From: Avimonas intestinalis
GTDB lineage: Bacteria; Bacillota; Clostridia; Oscillospirales; Acutalibacteraceae
Assembly: GCA_904380375.1 (NCBI GenBank)
Contig: CAJFID010000005.1
Location: 1-64,000, forward strand
Direction of reading: 5' to 3'
Length of the DNA stretch: 64,000 nt
The first letter of the stretch is position 1; the number at the start of each line of letters is the position of its first letter. The notes under the pieces are model-generated. The model made no database searches. It was not told where the DNA came from and worked only from the letters and a program-made list of their open reading frames with translations. Below are positions 1-9,387 of the stretch, one piece after another. The translations under genes were made by a program, and so were the position numbers.

Positions 1-98
1 GGATCAACTATTCGTGAGCGTTCTGGCTCACTTTTTCGTGGTCGTTTGTGGCTCACTTTTTCATGAGCGCCTGGCTCACTTTTTCGTTGACATTTACA
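1..98. mobile_element. Putative terminus of an IS21-type insertion sequence
   Basis: On the minus strand this stretch starts TGTAAATGTCAACG and carries three spaced copies of a 16-base unit (24-39, 49-64, 72-87; core GAAAAAGTGAGCCA). Multiple short repeats inside the termini and TG...CA tips are typical of IS21-family elements. It cuts the tnpV reading frame just after a conserved PME motif. The transposase genes would lie left of the window, so the family is inferred, not shown. Confidence 0.45.
24..87. repeat. Three spaced direct repeats (TGGCTCACTTTTTCGT)
   Basis: TGGCTCACTTTTTCGT occurs at 24-39 and 72-87, and with one change (CAT for CGT) at 49-64, so the spacing is 23-25 bases. They are probably transposase-binding repeats of the element whose end lies here. 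Confidence 0.8.
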
Positions 99-400
99 CA
101 TTCCATAGGGTGCTTGGCTTTCAGCTCTTCCGTAACATTTTCCTGCTTAGAAAGTACGGATACAAGCAACTGAAACATCCGCTCCGCCTGCTGATCTACC
201 TCTGCCAGATGTCCATTCAGCGTTCCGGAAGTCAGCAGATTGTAATACCGAATTTTGTGATACTGCTTCAAATACCGCCGGTATCGCTGTCCCCAAACTC
301 CGATTTCAATTTCTTTTTCGGGTGATACTTTTAGATTGGGTAGTTCATAATCGCCCTGCCGGGTGTATGTGCCGTCTGCTTCTTCATAAATACTTTTCAT
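53..400 (-). pseudogene. tnpV: TnpV family transposon protein, 3' end disrupted
   Basis: The first about 95 residues match TnpV, a small protein of unknown function carried by clostridial integrative and transposable elements: the start MKSIYEEADGTY, then GVWGQRYRRYLKQYHKIRYYNLLTSGTLNGHLAEVDQQA in outline, and a KHPME motif. After PME the family normally continues with a W-V-x-x-M-N-N type tail. Here the frame instead runs through GAAAAAGTGAGCCA repeats and stops, so the tail was replaced by the inserted element. An AGGAGG site lies just upstream of the ATG at 400. Base composition is AT-richer than the chromosome to the right. Confidence 0.7.
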
Positions 401-1094
401 CGCAAAAACCTCCTGTGCTTTTTGGTGCTTTCATTCTACAGAAGATTTTCAGGAAAAACCAATGTGCCGATTGCAGTTTTATCGGAATATACAGAAAAAG
501 AGTACGAACCCTTCGATCCGTACTCTCGTTTCCACCCTGCAATGCCGATTTCTGTGTGTTTTTCGGATACTGCCTTATGCACACTCGGCAAAATCTCACC
601 GCGGTTTTTTCTATCCGTGGATCCATTTTGCGGATCCGCTTTATTTTCTGGAAAAGCCGCCATGCTGCACGAAAAAGTCAGCGCCATTCCCTAAGCGGAG
701 GCAGCCGGCGGATAGATGGATTCCGCTTATCCTTTTACAGGCAGGAAAGCATGCCCAGGGAAGGGAAACCGCTAAAAATGAAGAAAGGGACGTTTCTTGC
801 CGCCGGCCGCGCAGTACTAGCAGAACGTCGGCGAGGACGGAAAGCCCTGGTCTTCCGGACAGGAATCCTGGCATAGGCACGGGCTCCCTTGGCCGCCCCG
901 ATCGTCGCCGTATCTGCCGGCGGACAGAGCCACTTTCCCATGCCTGCCGAAAAGCCGCGGCCGGCGGAGCAAAAGGCGGTGCAGCGCGCCCGGCATCGCG
1001 TCCATGCGAAGGCAATGCCGGCCAATGTCCCTGTTTAAGCGGAGCTGTCTCCGGCGGCATACGCCGGCCCTCATCGGCCGACGGAAGAGGCGGC
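401..1094. other. Gap without a recognisable gene; composition boundary near 690
   Basis: Apart from the hairpin at 494-526 nothing coding is convincing. The left half (to about 690) is visibly AT-richer and probably belongs to the mobile patch. From about 700 the GC content rises to that of the chromosome. The open frames here are long only because GC-rich DNA has few stops; none has a recognisable motif or ribosome binding site. Confidence 0.5.
494..526 (-). terminator. Rho-independent terminator (minus strand)
   Basis: The arms 499-506 and 519-526 (AGAGTACG/CGTACTCT) are followed on the minus strand by five T. It lies upstream of tnpV and would end a transcript coming from the right, although no gene is recognisable there. 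Confidence 0.55.
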
Positions 1095-2453
1095 TTACCG
1101 GCCGGCCGCCTGCCTGCGTGCCCATTCCTCCGCCGCGGTCAGGAGCGCCTGCCTTTCGTTGGCAAGCCGCCCCTCCATCACGCCGTCCAGCAGGAAGCGG
1201 AGCGCCCGGCCGATCAAAGGCCCTTGGGGATATCCGGCGGCGAGCAGATCCTTCCCATTCACCGAAAGGTCCTTCAGCTGAAAGCACTCCCGCCCGCGCA
1301 GCACGGTTTCCAGCGTGGCTTCCAGCCCCTTCAGCATCGCGAGGCGGGGCGGCTGATAAGCGGGATGCTGCGCCAGGGTATCCGCCCGCTTCACTTGAAG
1401 AAGGCGGCGGAAATCCGCCTCCCCCAGCCGGTGAAGCCAGCGGCGGACAAAACGCGGGTCGTCCTGCGCCGGGATGTCGTGCAGCTTCACCAGGCGGCAG
1501 ACCCGCTCCCGGGTTTCGGTATCCGATTTCAGCCGGCGCAGGGCCCGGTCGGCCAACCGTTCGCTTACCGCCGGATGCCCGGGGAAATGCCCGACGCCGT
1601 TTTCATCCTCCCGGTAGGTCAGCGCTTTGCCACTGTCGTGCAGCAGCAGGGCCCAGCGGACCAGGCGGTCGGGACCGGACGCGGCCAGCGCGTGCAGGGT
1701 GTGCTCCCATACGTCCCAGCAGTGGTGGGGATTGTTCTGCTGAAAGCCCCGCATTGGGGCGATCTCGGGCAGCACCGTCCCGAGGATCTCCGCAAACTCC
1801 CGCAGGATCCGGGCGGCGTCCCCGCCGGTCAGCAGCCGGTCCAGTTCCGCATAAACCCGCTCCGCCGCAATAAGCCGGAGCCGCCCCTGCTGCCCGTGCA
1901 TCGCGCGGGCGGTCTCCGTTTCCACCGAAAAGCCGTAGCCGGCGGCAAAGCGCAGCCCCCGCAGGATCCGGAGCGCGTCCTCCCGGAACCGGCGGGAGGC
2001 CTCCCCCACGCAGCGGACCCGGCCGGCGGCCAGATCCGCCCGCCCGCCAAAAAGGTCGACAAGCCCGCGGGAGGGCCCCCAGGCCATAGCGTTGATGGTA
2101 AAATCCCGGCGGGCCAGGTCGTCCTCCAGCCGCCGGACAAACACCACCCGGTCGGGATGGCGGCTGTCGGCATAGCCGCTTTCGACGCGATAGGTGGTAA
2201 TCTCAAACGGCTCGCCCTCCCACAGCACCGTCACCGTCCCATGCCGGATGCCGGTTTCCAGCGCCGGGCAGCCGGCAAAGCAGCGGATGGTTTCCTCCGG
2301 CGCGGCGGCGGTGGCGATGTCCCAGTCCTGCGGCACGCGGCCAAGGAGCGCATCCCTTACACAGCCTCCCACCGCGCAGGCCTCATAGCCGCACTCCTCC
2401 AGCCGGGCGATGACCTGCGAGGCCTTTTTGCTTATGGGAAATCCCTTGTCCAT
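1095..2453 (-). CDS. cca: CCA tRNA nucleotidyltransferase
   Basis: 452 residues. It adds or repairs the 3' CCA end of tRNAs in the cytoplasm. The N-terminal nucleotidyltransferase core is clear: the glycine-rich AVGGCVRDALLG followed by DWDIATAA with the two metal-binding aspartates. A head/neck region with ERVYAELDRLL follows. A C-terminal HD-type domain (HCWDVWEHTLHAL, LHDSGKA) resembles the longer bacterial class II enzymes and poly(A) polymerases. The ATG at 2453 was chosen because the family homology starts there; an in-frame ATG a few codons upstream is possible. Whether it is a full CCA-adding enzyme or only A- or CC-adding cannot be told by eye. Confidence 0.9.
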   Translation of the reverse strand: MDKGFPISKKASQVIARLEECGYEACAVGGCVRDALLGRVPQDWDIATAAAPEETIRCFAGCPALETGIRHGTVTVLWEGEPFEITTYRVESGYADSRHPDRVVFVRRLEDDLARRDFTINAMAWGPSRGLVDLFGGRADLAAGRVRCVGEASRRFREDALRILRGLRFAAGYGFSVETETARAMHGQQGRLRLIAAERVYAELDRLLTGGDAARILREFAEILGTVLPEIAPMRGFQQNNPHHCWDVWEHTLHALAASGPDRLVRWALLLHDSGKALTYREDENGVGHFPGHPAVSERLADRALRRLKSDTETRERVCRLVKLHDIPAQDDPRFVRRWLHRLGEADFRRLLQVKRADTLAQHPAYQPPRLAMLKGLEATLETVLRGRECFQLKDLSVNGKDLLAAGYPQGPLIGRALRFLLDGVMEGRLANERQALLTAAEEWARRQAAGR

Positions 2454-2605
2454 AACCGTTTTCCACCCTCTCCCATTCTCTCCCATTCTCTCTTCCGCCG
2501 CGCCTCTCCGGCCGCTTGAAGAACCGGCCGCGGGGATCGCCCGGAAAGCCCCCGTCCGCCCCGGAGCGTTTTCCGCCCGGCGGCGATATTCCATCCCCGC
2601 TTTGG

Positions 2606-3568
2606 CTAAAAGAGCCTCAGTTGCCCCTCCCGGTGGGAGGCCGCCGCCCTCGGCACGATTTCGTCCTCTGGCCCCGGCCAGCCGACCAGCAACGGGGAAC
2701 GCGGGTCGTGCCCGGCCCGGTTTTCCGCCGCCTTTTTGGCGGAAGCGGTGGCGTAGCAGTAGACGCAGCCGTGGGTGCAAGAGGTGTACATCCCGATATC
2801 AACGCTTTCGGCGCAGCCGCAGCCCAGGCGCTGGCCGGCGTCCTTGTGCACCCTCAGGGAAAAGCCGCCCAAGCGTTCCAGCCGCTGCGGATCCACACAG
2901 GCGCCGGGGTGGATCCCGCTCTGCGCCCGGTCCAGCATCCCCAGTGCCTCGCAGCAGGAGCGCAGCCGCAGCCCGGTCTTGGCCGCCGTCTCGGCAAAGG
3001 AGAGGGCCAGCTCCCGCTGCACGGCGGCAGGAACCTCCCGGTCGGCCAGGCCGGCGCTGCGGGCTTTGGCCTTGGGGTACAGGTCAAGGAAGCTGAAGAC
3101 GCATTCGTCCGCTGCACCGGCCAGCTCCGCCGCCATTTGGGCGAACCGTTCCCGATGGTACGCGGCGGTATACGCCCCGCTCACAATCACCGGGTCATAC
3201 CGCCAAACCACCCGTCCCGGGCCCCAAGCCGCCGCCATCCGGCGGAAAAGGCGCAGCAACTCCCCCTTACCCGGCAGCCCCGGCTCCAGCTCCGGGCCAT
3301 AGGGGGTGATGGTAAACTGCACATAAAAGGGCACCCCCCAGCTTTTCAGCAGGGCGAGCGCATCCCTTCCCGGTCCCTCCAGCAGCGGCGCGGGGTTTTT
3401 GCTCCAGAACACCACCCCGTCCAGCACCGAGGCCGACAGAGGCACCCGGCTGAGCCGATGCGGTCGGTAGGGCCCCCGCGTCAGGGCATACCCCTCGCAC
3501 AGCCGCCGATAAAGCCACGGCGTATAAAATGCCGGCAAATCGGTTCGCCGGCTGGCGCTCACAATCAT
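2606..3568 (-). CDS. DUF1848 family protein (radical-SAM-like, cysteine cluster)
   Basis: 320 residues, matching the DUF1848 family: the start MIVSASRRTDLPAFY, a central VFWSKNP and QFTITPYG motif, and a C-terminal cluster CGCAESVDIGMYTSC then THGCVYCYA, spaced like an iron-sulfur site. The family is related to spore photoproduct lyase-like radical SAM proteins; its substrate is unknown. An AGGAGG site precedes the ATG at 3568. Neighbours are DNA and RNA repair or modification genes on the same strand, but the gaps are too wide to claim an operon. Confidence 0.8.
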   Translation of the reverse strand: MIVSASRRTDLPAFYTPWLYRRLCEGYALTRGPYRPHRLSRVPLSASVLDGVVFWSKNPAPLLEGPGRDALALLKSWGVPFYVQFTITPYGPELEPGLPGKGELLRLFRRMAAAWGPGRVVWRYDPVIVSGAYTAAYHRERFAQMAAELAGAADECVFSFLDLYPKAKARSAGLADREVPAAVQRELALSFAETAAKTGLRLRSCCEALGMLDRAQSGIHPGACVDPQRLERLGGFSLRVHKDAGQRLGCGCAESVDIGMYTSCTHGCVYCYATASAKKAAENRAGHDPRSPLLVGWPGPEDEIVPRAAASHREGQLRLF

Positions 3569-3656
3569 AGCCGCCTCCTTGCGCTCTCCATGGATGGGCG
3601 TTCCTCCGCGGCGGTGCGGGAAGCGCCTCCCCCTTTTTCCGGCAGATACCGGAGGA

Positions 3657-4442
3657 TCAGCCCCCTTGCGTCCCCTGCAAAGGGGCTGCGCCGCCCTGGC
3701 GGCCGGAGGCGGCGCGCAGGGCGCGGATGCGGGTCTTATCCTCCGGAGCCACCCGGCGGGATGCGAGGATCTTCTGCAATGCCTTTTGATAGGTGTCCCC
3801 CCGCAGTGCCCCGCTGAGCAGGAACGCCTCGGTCCGCTGCGGGAAGGCGGCGTAACAGAGCGACACCGCCCAGGCGACCGCCATCCGGGCATAGTACCCG
3901 GGATGATCCACCGCCGCCAGCAGGGCGAGGGTCTCCTCCACCGTTTCCGGCGTAATGTAATACGACAGCCGCATCACCACGGCAAACCGCACGGAAAACT
4001 CCGCGTGGGAATGCCAATACGGCCCCAAAAACGCCGCGACCGCCTCGCGGTTTTCCGCCGCCGCCTTCCACCCAGCGCAGAAGCTGTCGCAGACCGACCA
4101 ATTGTCAATCGCCGGCACAAATCCCGCTGTGTACGACAGCCGTTCCTGCAAGGGCATCACCGCGCTGCCGATCACCATCCCCCGCAGCATGGTTTCCTCA
4201 AAGGCGTCGTCCGGGGCATCCGCTGCTGCGGCGAGATAGGCCCGCCAATCCCCTCTTGCGATCCGGCCCGCCAGCCGGCGCAGGAGGGGCAGCCTCACCC
4301 CCAGGACGTTTTCCGTCCCCGGCAGGAGGGAGGAGGAAAAGCGGCGGTAGGGTTCCTCCGCCTGTGCCCGGAGCCAGGCGCGCAGCGCCGCCCGGTCGGC
4401 TGGGTCGGGCCAAAGGGATGGGCGCGGGCGGTTCGGCGTCAT
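3657..4442 (-). CDS. DNA alkylation repair protein, AlkD-like (HEAT-like repeats)
   Basis: 261 residues. The helical repeat layout and the motifs LLPGTENVLGVRLPLLRRLA and IDNWSVCDSFC match the DNA_alkylation_repair family (AlkC/AlkD), which removes 3-methyladenine and 7-methylguanine-type lesions without base flipping. The Trp and Asp of DNWSVCD correspond to conserved active-site positions. The start at 4442 has an AGGAGAT ribosome binding site. Ogt at 8655 handles O6-alkylguanine, so the window holds two alkylation-repair functions. Confidence 0.8.
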   Translation of the reverse strand: MTPNRPRPSLWPDPADRAALRAWLRAQAEEPYRRFSSSLLPGTENVLGVRLPLLRRLAGRIARGDWRAYLAAAADAPDDAFEETMLRGMVIGSAVMPLQERLSYTAGFVPAIDNWSVCDSFCAGWKAAAENREAVAAFLGPYWHSHAEFSVRFAVVMRLSYYITPETVEETLALLAAVDHPGYYARMAVAWAVSLCYAAFPQRTEAFLLSGALRGDTYQKALQKILASRRVAPEDKTRIRALRAASGRQGGAAPLQGTQGG

Positions 4443-4562
4443 AGCTATCTCCTTTCCCATAAACGGGGCCGCGCAGGACGGGAAATATTTGCCGCCGCGC
4501 AGCGGCCAAGAGGCCTGGCCGCCGAGGCGGCCATCCTTACGCGCCTCGGGCATTCCGGCCCC

Positions 4563-5621
4563 TTACGGCGCAATATATGCCTCAAAGCCGGAGCTGTAGG
4601 TCACCGTGCCGTCGGAGGCCACCCACATCGCCTCGGTATCCGGCAGGGCCTCCACCAGAGCCAGGCCTTCCTGCACCGGCATACAGAACAGCGCCGTTGA
4701 AAGCGCGTCCGCTTGTCCGGAATCCCCGCACAGCACGCTGACAGAGGCGACATACCGCGGCGGCAGCCCGGTATCGGGGTCAAGGATATGGGCATAGCGC
4801 ACGCCGTCCACGGTATAATAACGCTGATAATCCCCGCTGGTCACCAGCGCGCGGGAGCCGCCAAGCTCCGCCTTAGCCAGCAGCCGGCCGGAATCGGCAG
4901 GGTCCTGCACTCCCACGACCCACGGCGTGCCGTCGGGCTTGACGCCGATGCTCCGGATATTCCCCCCGGCGTTGATCAGCGCGCCGTCCACGGCGTAATC
5001 CGCCGCGCTCTCCTGCATTTCCTGCGCCGCCCGCTCCACCGCATAGCCCTTGCCGATCGCGCCCACGTCAATTTTCAGCGCCGGGTCGGCCAAGAACACC
5101 GTGGACGCCTCCCGGTCAAGCCGGATGTCCGCGGGGTCGGCATGCGCCATCGCCTCCTGCAGCGCGTCGTCCGGAGGAAGCGCGGCACTGTCCGGATCGG
5201 CCAGGCCCCGTTCCCGGTATACGCTCCACAGGGACAGCGCCGCGCCCATGGCGATATTCAGCTTGCCGCCGGTCTGCTCCCCCATCGCCACGCCAAGCTC
5301 GAGTAGGTCAAGGAGGCGGCCGTCCACTTGGACGGGAGCCTGCGCGCCGTTTTTATTGACGGTGCAGAGATTGGCCATCCCCTCGTATTCATGGTAGCTG
5401 TCAAAAAGGCGGTGGTATTCCTGCAGCCGGCCGTATAAGTCGTCCGTCCATTCGTCAAAAGCCTGTTGGCTTTTGGCATAGGCTTTCACCGTGATAACCG
5501 TGTCAAAAAGGGCGGTAAATTGTTTGGTATACAGCGCCGGCCCTCCGGCGCATCCGGCCAAAGCCGCCGGCAGGAGCAGCAGCGCCGCCGCCAGGCAGAC
5601 AGCGCGTTGGATTCGTTTCAT
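4563..5621 (-). CDS. apbE: FAD:protein FMN transferase, ApbE lipoprotein
   Basis: 352 residues. It covalently attaches FMN to threonine residues of flavoproteins such as Nqr/Rnf subunits on the outer face of the membrane. The N-terminus is a lipoprotein signal with the lipobox LAGC near residue 22. Family motifs follow in order: FDTVITVKAYA, MGAALSLWSVY, KIDVGAIGKGYAVERA, ALINAGGNIRSIG and YAHILDPDTG, the last with the metal-binding acidic residues. The length is normal. No Rnf or Nqr genes are seen nearby, so the acceptor is unknown. Confidence 0.92.
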   Translation of the reverse strand: MKRIQRAVCLAAALLLLPAALAGCAGGPALYTKQFTALFDTVITVKAYAKSQQAFDEWTDDLYGRLQEYHRLFDSYHEYEGMANLCTVNKNGAQAPVQVDGRLLDLLELGVAMGEQTGGKLNIAMGAALSLWSVYRERGLADPDSAALPPDDALQEAMAHADPADIRLDREASTVFLADPALKIDVGAIGKGYAVERAAQEMQESAADYAVDGALINAGGNIRSIGVKPDGTPWVVGVQDPADSGRLLAKAELGGSRALVTSGDYQRYYTVDGVRYAHILDPDTGLPPRYVASVSVLCGDSGQADALSTALFCMPVQEGLALVEALPDTEAMWVASDGTVTYSSGFEAYIAP

Positions 5622-5922
5622 GGATTTTCTCCTTTGGGGTGGGCAGTTAATGGGGCCGGGCAAAGCCTTCCCGGCTTTCCTTGTCTCCACTCACAGTTTA
5701 CCGCCCGTTTGCCCGTCTGTCAATTTTTTGCCGTATCCATATTGCAAACCCTTGGCAGGCCCTGCGGCACACCACGGGGAATTTCTTTTTGCCCAGGGGA
5801 TCCATTTCCTCGGAAAAGCCCTTGTGATTCTGGTCCAAACAAGATATAATGAAAAAAAGCGCGGCCTTTTCCGGCTTTTGCAAGGCCGTTTTGTCTTTCA
5901 TTTCAGCATGGAGGAATACGCA

Positions 5923-7176
5923 ATGGATGACCCGTTCTTCAGCCTTGGGCAGGAAATCAACCGTACCGTGCACAAGGTTCTTGATGCACGGTCGTTAGAG
6001 GATTTGGGGACAACGATCCGCGATACCGTACAGCGAACGACGCAGAAGGTGTCCGAGGGGGCCAAGCGGGCGTCGGAGGATGTCCGCCGGGCGGCCGAAA
6101 ACGCCCGCGCCGGTACGGCGGAGTCTCCCAGCGAGGTGGACGCGTCCGCGGGCGCCGGGCAGGATACGCAGGCGCCGCCCTATTCCTATTACCGGGCGCC
6201 GGCCCCCTCGTATGCTCCGCCCGCCTACCATGCCTACCGCCCGAAGGCCGGTACGCCGGGGCAGGCCGGCAGTATCCTTTTGATCGTATTCGGTTTTCTG
6301 GGGGCCATCCCCTTGGCTGTCCTCGCCCTGATCTTCTGGGTGATCGGCTTGATGGGCTCCCTCTCCTTTTGGGCGGTTCCGGCAGCGATTTTGACCGTCC
6401 TTGCACTGGCGTTCGTGGTGATGATCCTCTGCGGCTTTTCCCGGCGCCGCCGCATCCAGCGGTACGCGCAGTACCAGGCCGTCATCGCGGGACGGAGCTT
6501 CTGCGAGGTTGCGGAGCTGGCCGCCGCCACCGGGCGGGACGCCGGCTTTGTGGTCAAGGACCTCACCAAAATGGTGCAGGCGCGGCTGTTCCCGGAAGGA
6601 TATTTTAACCCGGAAAAGACCTGCTTTATGCTGGACTACGCCACCTTCCAGCAATATTTGCAGGCCCAGGAGCGCCAGCGCCGTGAGGCCGAGGAAAAAC
6701 GCCGCCGCAAGCAGCAGCTCGACGCAGACCCCGAGCTGGCCGCCATCCAGCAGATGATGCAGGAGGGCAATGACTACCTGACGAAAATCCGGGAGATCAA
6801 GGCGGCCCTGTCGGAGGCGGACGCGGTCCAAAAGCTTGACACGCTGGCCGACGTGGTGGGAAAAATCTTCGTCTATGTGGAAAAGCACCCGGAGAAGCTG
6901 CCGCAGATCCGCAAGTTCCTGTGCTATTACCTGCCGACCACCCTCAAGCTGGCGGAAGCCTACCGCGACCTTGACGAGCATGACGCCGCCGAGGGGGTGG
7001 AGGAATCCAAACGGGAAATCCGCGAGGCGCTGAATAAGATCAACCTCGCCTTCGGGCAGCTGCTCAGCAACCTGATGCAGGACGACCTGCTCGACCTTTC
7101 CGCCGACATTGCGGCGCTTGAGACCATGTTCGCCCAGGAGGGGCTGACCGGCCGGACGCTGCGCCCGGAAAAATAA
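5923..7176 (+). CDS. XpaC-like membrane protein (5-bromo-4-chloroindolyl phosphate hydrolysis family)
   Basis: 417 residues. Residues 1-60 are polar and helical, residues 60-112 are rich in Pro, Ala and Tyr, two membrane segments lie at about 116-140 and 145-165, and a cytosolic C-terminal half with charged coiled-coil stretches follows. The C-terminal half matches the XpaC family, which is regularly encoded beside TelA, as here with a 60-base gap. The function is unknown; the family name comes from a phosphatase phenotype. The ATG at 5923 is preferred over 5908 because TGGAGGA sits 8 bases upstream. Confidence 0.75.
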   Translation: MDDPFFSLGQEINRTVHKVLDARSLEDLGTTIRDTVQRTTQKVSEGAKRASEDVRRAAENARAGTAESPSEVDASAGAGQDTQAPPYSYYRAPAPSYAPPAYHAYRPKAGTPGQAGSILLIVFGFLGAIPLAVLALIFWVIGLMGSLSFWAVPAAILTVLALAFVVMILCGFSRRRRIQRYAQYQAVIAGRSFCEVAELAAATGRDAGFVVKDLTKMVQARLFPEGYFNPEKTCFMLDYATFQQYLQAQERQRREAEEKRRRKQQLDADPELAAIQQMMQEGNDYLTKIREIKAALSEADAVQKLDTLADVVGKIFVYVEKHPEKLPQIRKFLCYYLPTTLKLAEAYRDLDEHDAAEGVEESKREIREALNKINLAFGQLLSNLMQDDLLDLSADIAALETMFAQEGLTGRTLRPEK

Positions 7177-7236
7177 ACTGCCCCACCTTTTCCAATGTCC
7201 TTATTTTGTAATCCATATTGTAAGGAGGAACCCAAC

Positions 7237-8379
7237 ATGTCCGATCCGTTCCAGGAAATCCAGCAGGCCCCTACCCTGACGCTGAACCCCGAAAAGGAGG
7301 CGGCCCCCGCCCCGGCCATATCGGTCCAGGCCAAGGAGGAGCTCGTCCCGATTGAGGAGACCAAGCTTTCCGAACAGGAACAAAAAATGGTGGACGAATT
7401 TATCCCTCAGATCGAGCTGCGGGATTCCAACCTGGTGCTCCAATACGGTTCCGGCGCGCAGAAAAAGATCGCGGATTTTTCGCAGAACGTGCTTGAAGGG
7501 GTCCGAACCAAGGATCTGGGCGAAATCGGCGAGATGCTCTCCGGCGTGGTCACCGAGCTGAAAAGCTTTGACGTAGAAGAGGAAAAGGGACTGTTCGGCT
7601 TCTTTAAGCGCAGCTCTAACAAACTGACCGCCATGAAGGCAAAATACGACAAGACCGAGGCCAACATCGACAAAATCTGCCAGGTACTCGAAGATCATCA
7701 GGTCCAGCTCTTTAAGGACATCTCCCTGCTGGACAAGATGTATGAGTTGAACACCGTCTATTTCAAGGAGCTGTGCCTGTACATTATCGCCGGAAAAAAG
7801 AAGCTCGAGATAGTGCGCAATGGCGAGCTCGCCGCCCTGACCGAAAAGGCCAAGCTCAGCGGCCTTCCGGAGGATGCGCAGGCGGCGAACGACCTGGCCG
7901 CGCTGTGCGACCGGTTTGAGAAAAAGGTCCACGACCTTGAACTAACCCGGATGATCTCCATCCAGATGGCCCCGCAGATCCGCATGGTGCAGAACAACGA
8001 CACCATGATGTCGGATAAAATCCAATCGACGTTGGTCAACACCATCCCGCTGTGGAAAAGCCAGATGGTGCTCGCCCTCGGGCTGGAAAACTCCCGCCAG
8101 GCGGCCACCGCGCAGCGGGCGGTCACCGACATGACCAACGAGCTTCTCAAGAAAAACGCCGACGCGCTGAAAATGGCGTCGGTCGATATCGCGCGGGAGT
8201 CGGAACGGGGGATCGTTGATATTGAAACCCTGCAGCACACCAACGAGAGCCTGATTTCCACCCTTGATGAGGTGATCCAGATCCAGCAGGAAGGGCGGCA
8301 GAAGCGCCAGGAGGCGGAGCAGGAGCTTGCCCGCCTGGAAACAGAGCTGAAAAACAAGCTGCTAGACATCCGGAAATAA
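7237..8379 (+). CDS. TelA/toxic anion resistance family protein
   Basis: 380 residues, all-helical, matching the TelA family: LGEIGEMLSGVVTELKSFD, a K/R-rich FFKRSSNKL, then long coiled-coil segments and the AQRAVTDMTNELLKKNADALK region near the C-terminus. Members are linked to tellurite, nisin and cell-wall stress tolerance, but the molecular activity is not established. It follows the XpaC-like gene with a strong AAGGAGGA site and ends before the terminator at 8464-8499, so the two form a transcription unit. Confidence 0.85.
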   Translation: MSDPFQEIQQAPTLTLNPEKEAAPAPAISVQAKEELVPIEETKLSEQEQKMVDEFIPQIELRDSNLVLQYGSGAQKKIADFSQNVLEGVRTKDLGEIGEMLSGVVTELKSFDVEEEKGLFGFFKRSSNKLTAMKAKYDKTEANIDKICQVLEDHQVQLFKDISLLDKMYELNTVYFKELCLYIIAGKKKLEIVRNGELAALTEKAKLSGLPEDAQAANDLAALCDRFEKKVHDLELTRMISIQMAPQIRMVQNNDTMMSDKIQSTLVNTIPLWKSQMVLALGLENSRQAATAQRAVTDMTNELLKKNADALKMASVDIARESERGIVDIETLQHTNESLISTLDEVIQIQQEGRQKRQEAEQELARLETELKNKLLDIRK

Positions 8380-8463
8380 GAATGGCGAGCCTTTTTCGCG
8401 GGATATTCCCGGCGGCTCCGCCGTCTTGTGTGTAAAGGCTCTCAAAGCAACAAGGCAGGACCC

Positions 8464-8499
8464 GGGAGGGCGAAACCGTGCGTTTCGCCCTCCCTTTTT
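8464..8499 (+). terminator. Rho-independent terminator after telA
   Basis: Perfect 13-base arms at 8464-8476 and 8482-8494 (GGGAGGGCGAAAC/GTTTCGCCCTCCC) with a 5-base loop are followed by five T. It closes the xpaC-telA unit. Confidence 0.9.
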
Positions 8500-8654
8500 C
8501 ATCCTGTACGACCCTGTACGCCCTGAAAAGGAGCCGGCGGCTCCGCGACTCGGCAGTTGCACACGCGGCATGCTATGCAAAAGGCGGCATCCTCATCTTG
8601 TAGGGCTCCGTATAAAAGCCGCCGCCCATGGAAAAAGCAGAAGGAGGTTTGGCG

Positions 8655-9152
8655 ATGTCCCACAGCCTATATTACCAAACGCCGGTCGGATGGATCCGGC
8701 TGGCGGAAAACGAGAGCGCCACGGCGATTACCCACCTGCTGTATGTCAAGGATCCGGTTGAGGAAAAGGCGTCCTTTGCCGCCGGTTCCGCGGACGGGCC
8801 TCCCTCCCCCCTCCTGCGCCAGGCCCTGGGGGAGCTGCAGGAATATTTTGCCGGGACGCGGCGCGCCTTTACCCTCCCGCTGGAGCCGGCGGGAACGGCG
8901 TTTGAGCAAACGGTCTGGTCGACGCTGCGCACCATCCCGTACGGGGAAACCCGCAGCTACCGCCAGATCGCCCAGCAGATTGGACGACCGGCCGCCTGCC
9001 GCGCCGTAGGCCGGGCCAATGGCCGCAATCCCATCTCGCTGTTCATCCCCTGCCACCGGGTGATCGGGGCGGACGGCCGGTTGACCGGGTACGCCGGCGG
9101 GCTGGATGCCAAGCAGCGCCTTCTGGAGCTGGAGCGGGGAGGTTCCTTGTAA
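8655..9152 (+). CDS. ogt: Methylated-DNA-protein-cysteine methyltransferase
   Basis: 165 residues. It transfers the alkyl group from O6-alkylguanine in DNA onto its own cysteine, which inactivates it. The active-site motif IPCHRVIG is present near residue 137, preceded by the DNA-binding helix YRQIAQQIGRPAACRAVGRANGRNP in outline, and the GYAGGLDAKQRLLELE tail is complete. The short N-terminal domain is the usual Ogt type. The start at 8655 has AAGGAGGT 9 bases upstream. Confidence 0.93.
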   Translation: MSHSLYYQTPVGWIRLAENESATAITHLLYVKDPVEEKASFAAGSADGPPSPLLRQALGELQEYFAGTRRAFTLPLEPAGTAFEQTVWSTLRTIPYGETRSYRQIAQQIGRPAACRAVGRANGRNPISLFIPCHRVIGADGRLTGYAGGLDAKQRLLELERGGSL

Positions 9153-9280
9153 GGAGGGCGCCGGCGCACCATCCCGGCGTCTGTGCCGTCAGCCGATTCC
9201 CGCCGGCGGAATATCCCCCGGAGATATAGGTATATACCCTTTATTTTTTCTTTTTTATGGTGTTTTTTCTGTATTTGTTG

Positions 9281-9286
9281 TATACT
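9281..9286 (+). promoter_or_regulatory. Possible -10 box of hppA
   Basis: TATACT follows a T-rich stretch about 100 bases before the hppA start. No convincing -35 is seen at the right spacing. Confidence 0.35.
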
Positions 9287-9387
9287 ATAGGCAAGAGGAG
9301 CCATTCTTTTCATCCGGCAAATACTGCCGGGCGGCGGGAAGGCTGTCCGGCTGTTTCCCAAAAGGAAAAAATAAGGAGGAAAATCGG

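Noticed and set aside
436..687. 83-residue minus-strand open frame upstream of tnpV
   Set aside because: No motif, no ribosome binding site and it runs through a terminator hairpin.
462..2519. Long plus-strand open frame opposite cca
   Set aside because: It is a shadow of the cca gene; composition is Arg/Pro-rich and no domain is visible.
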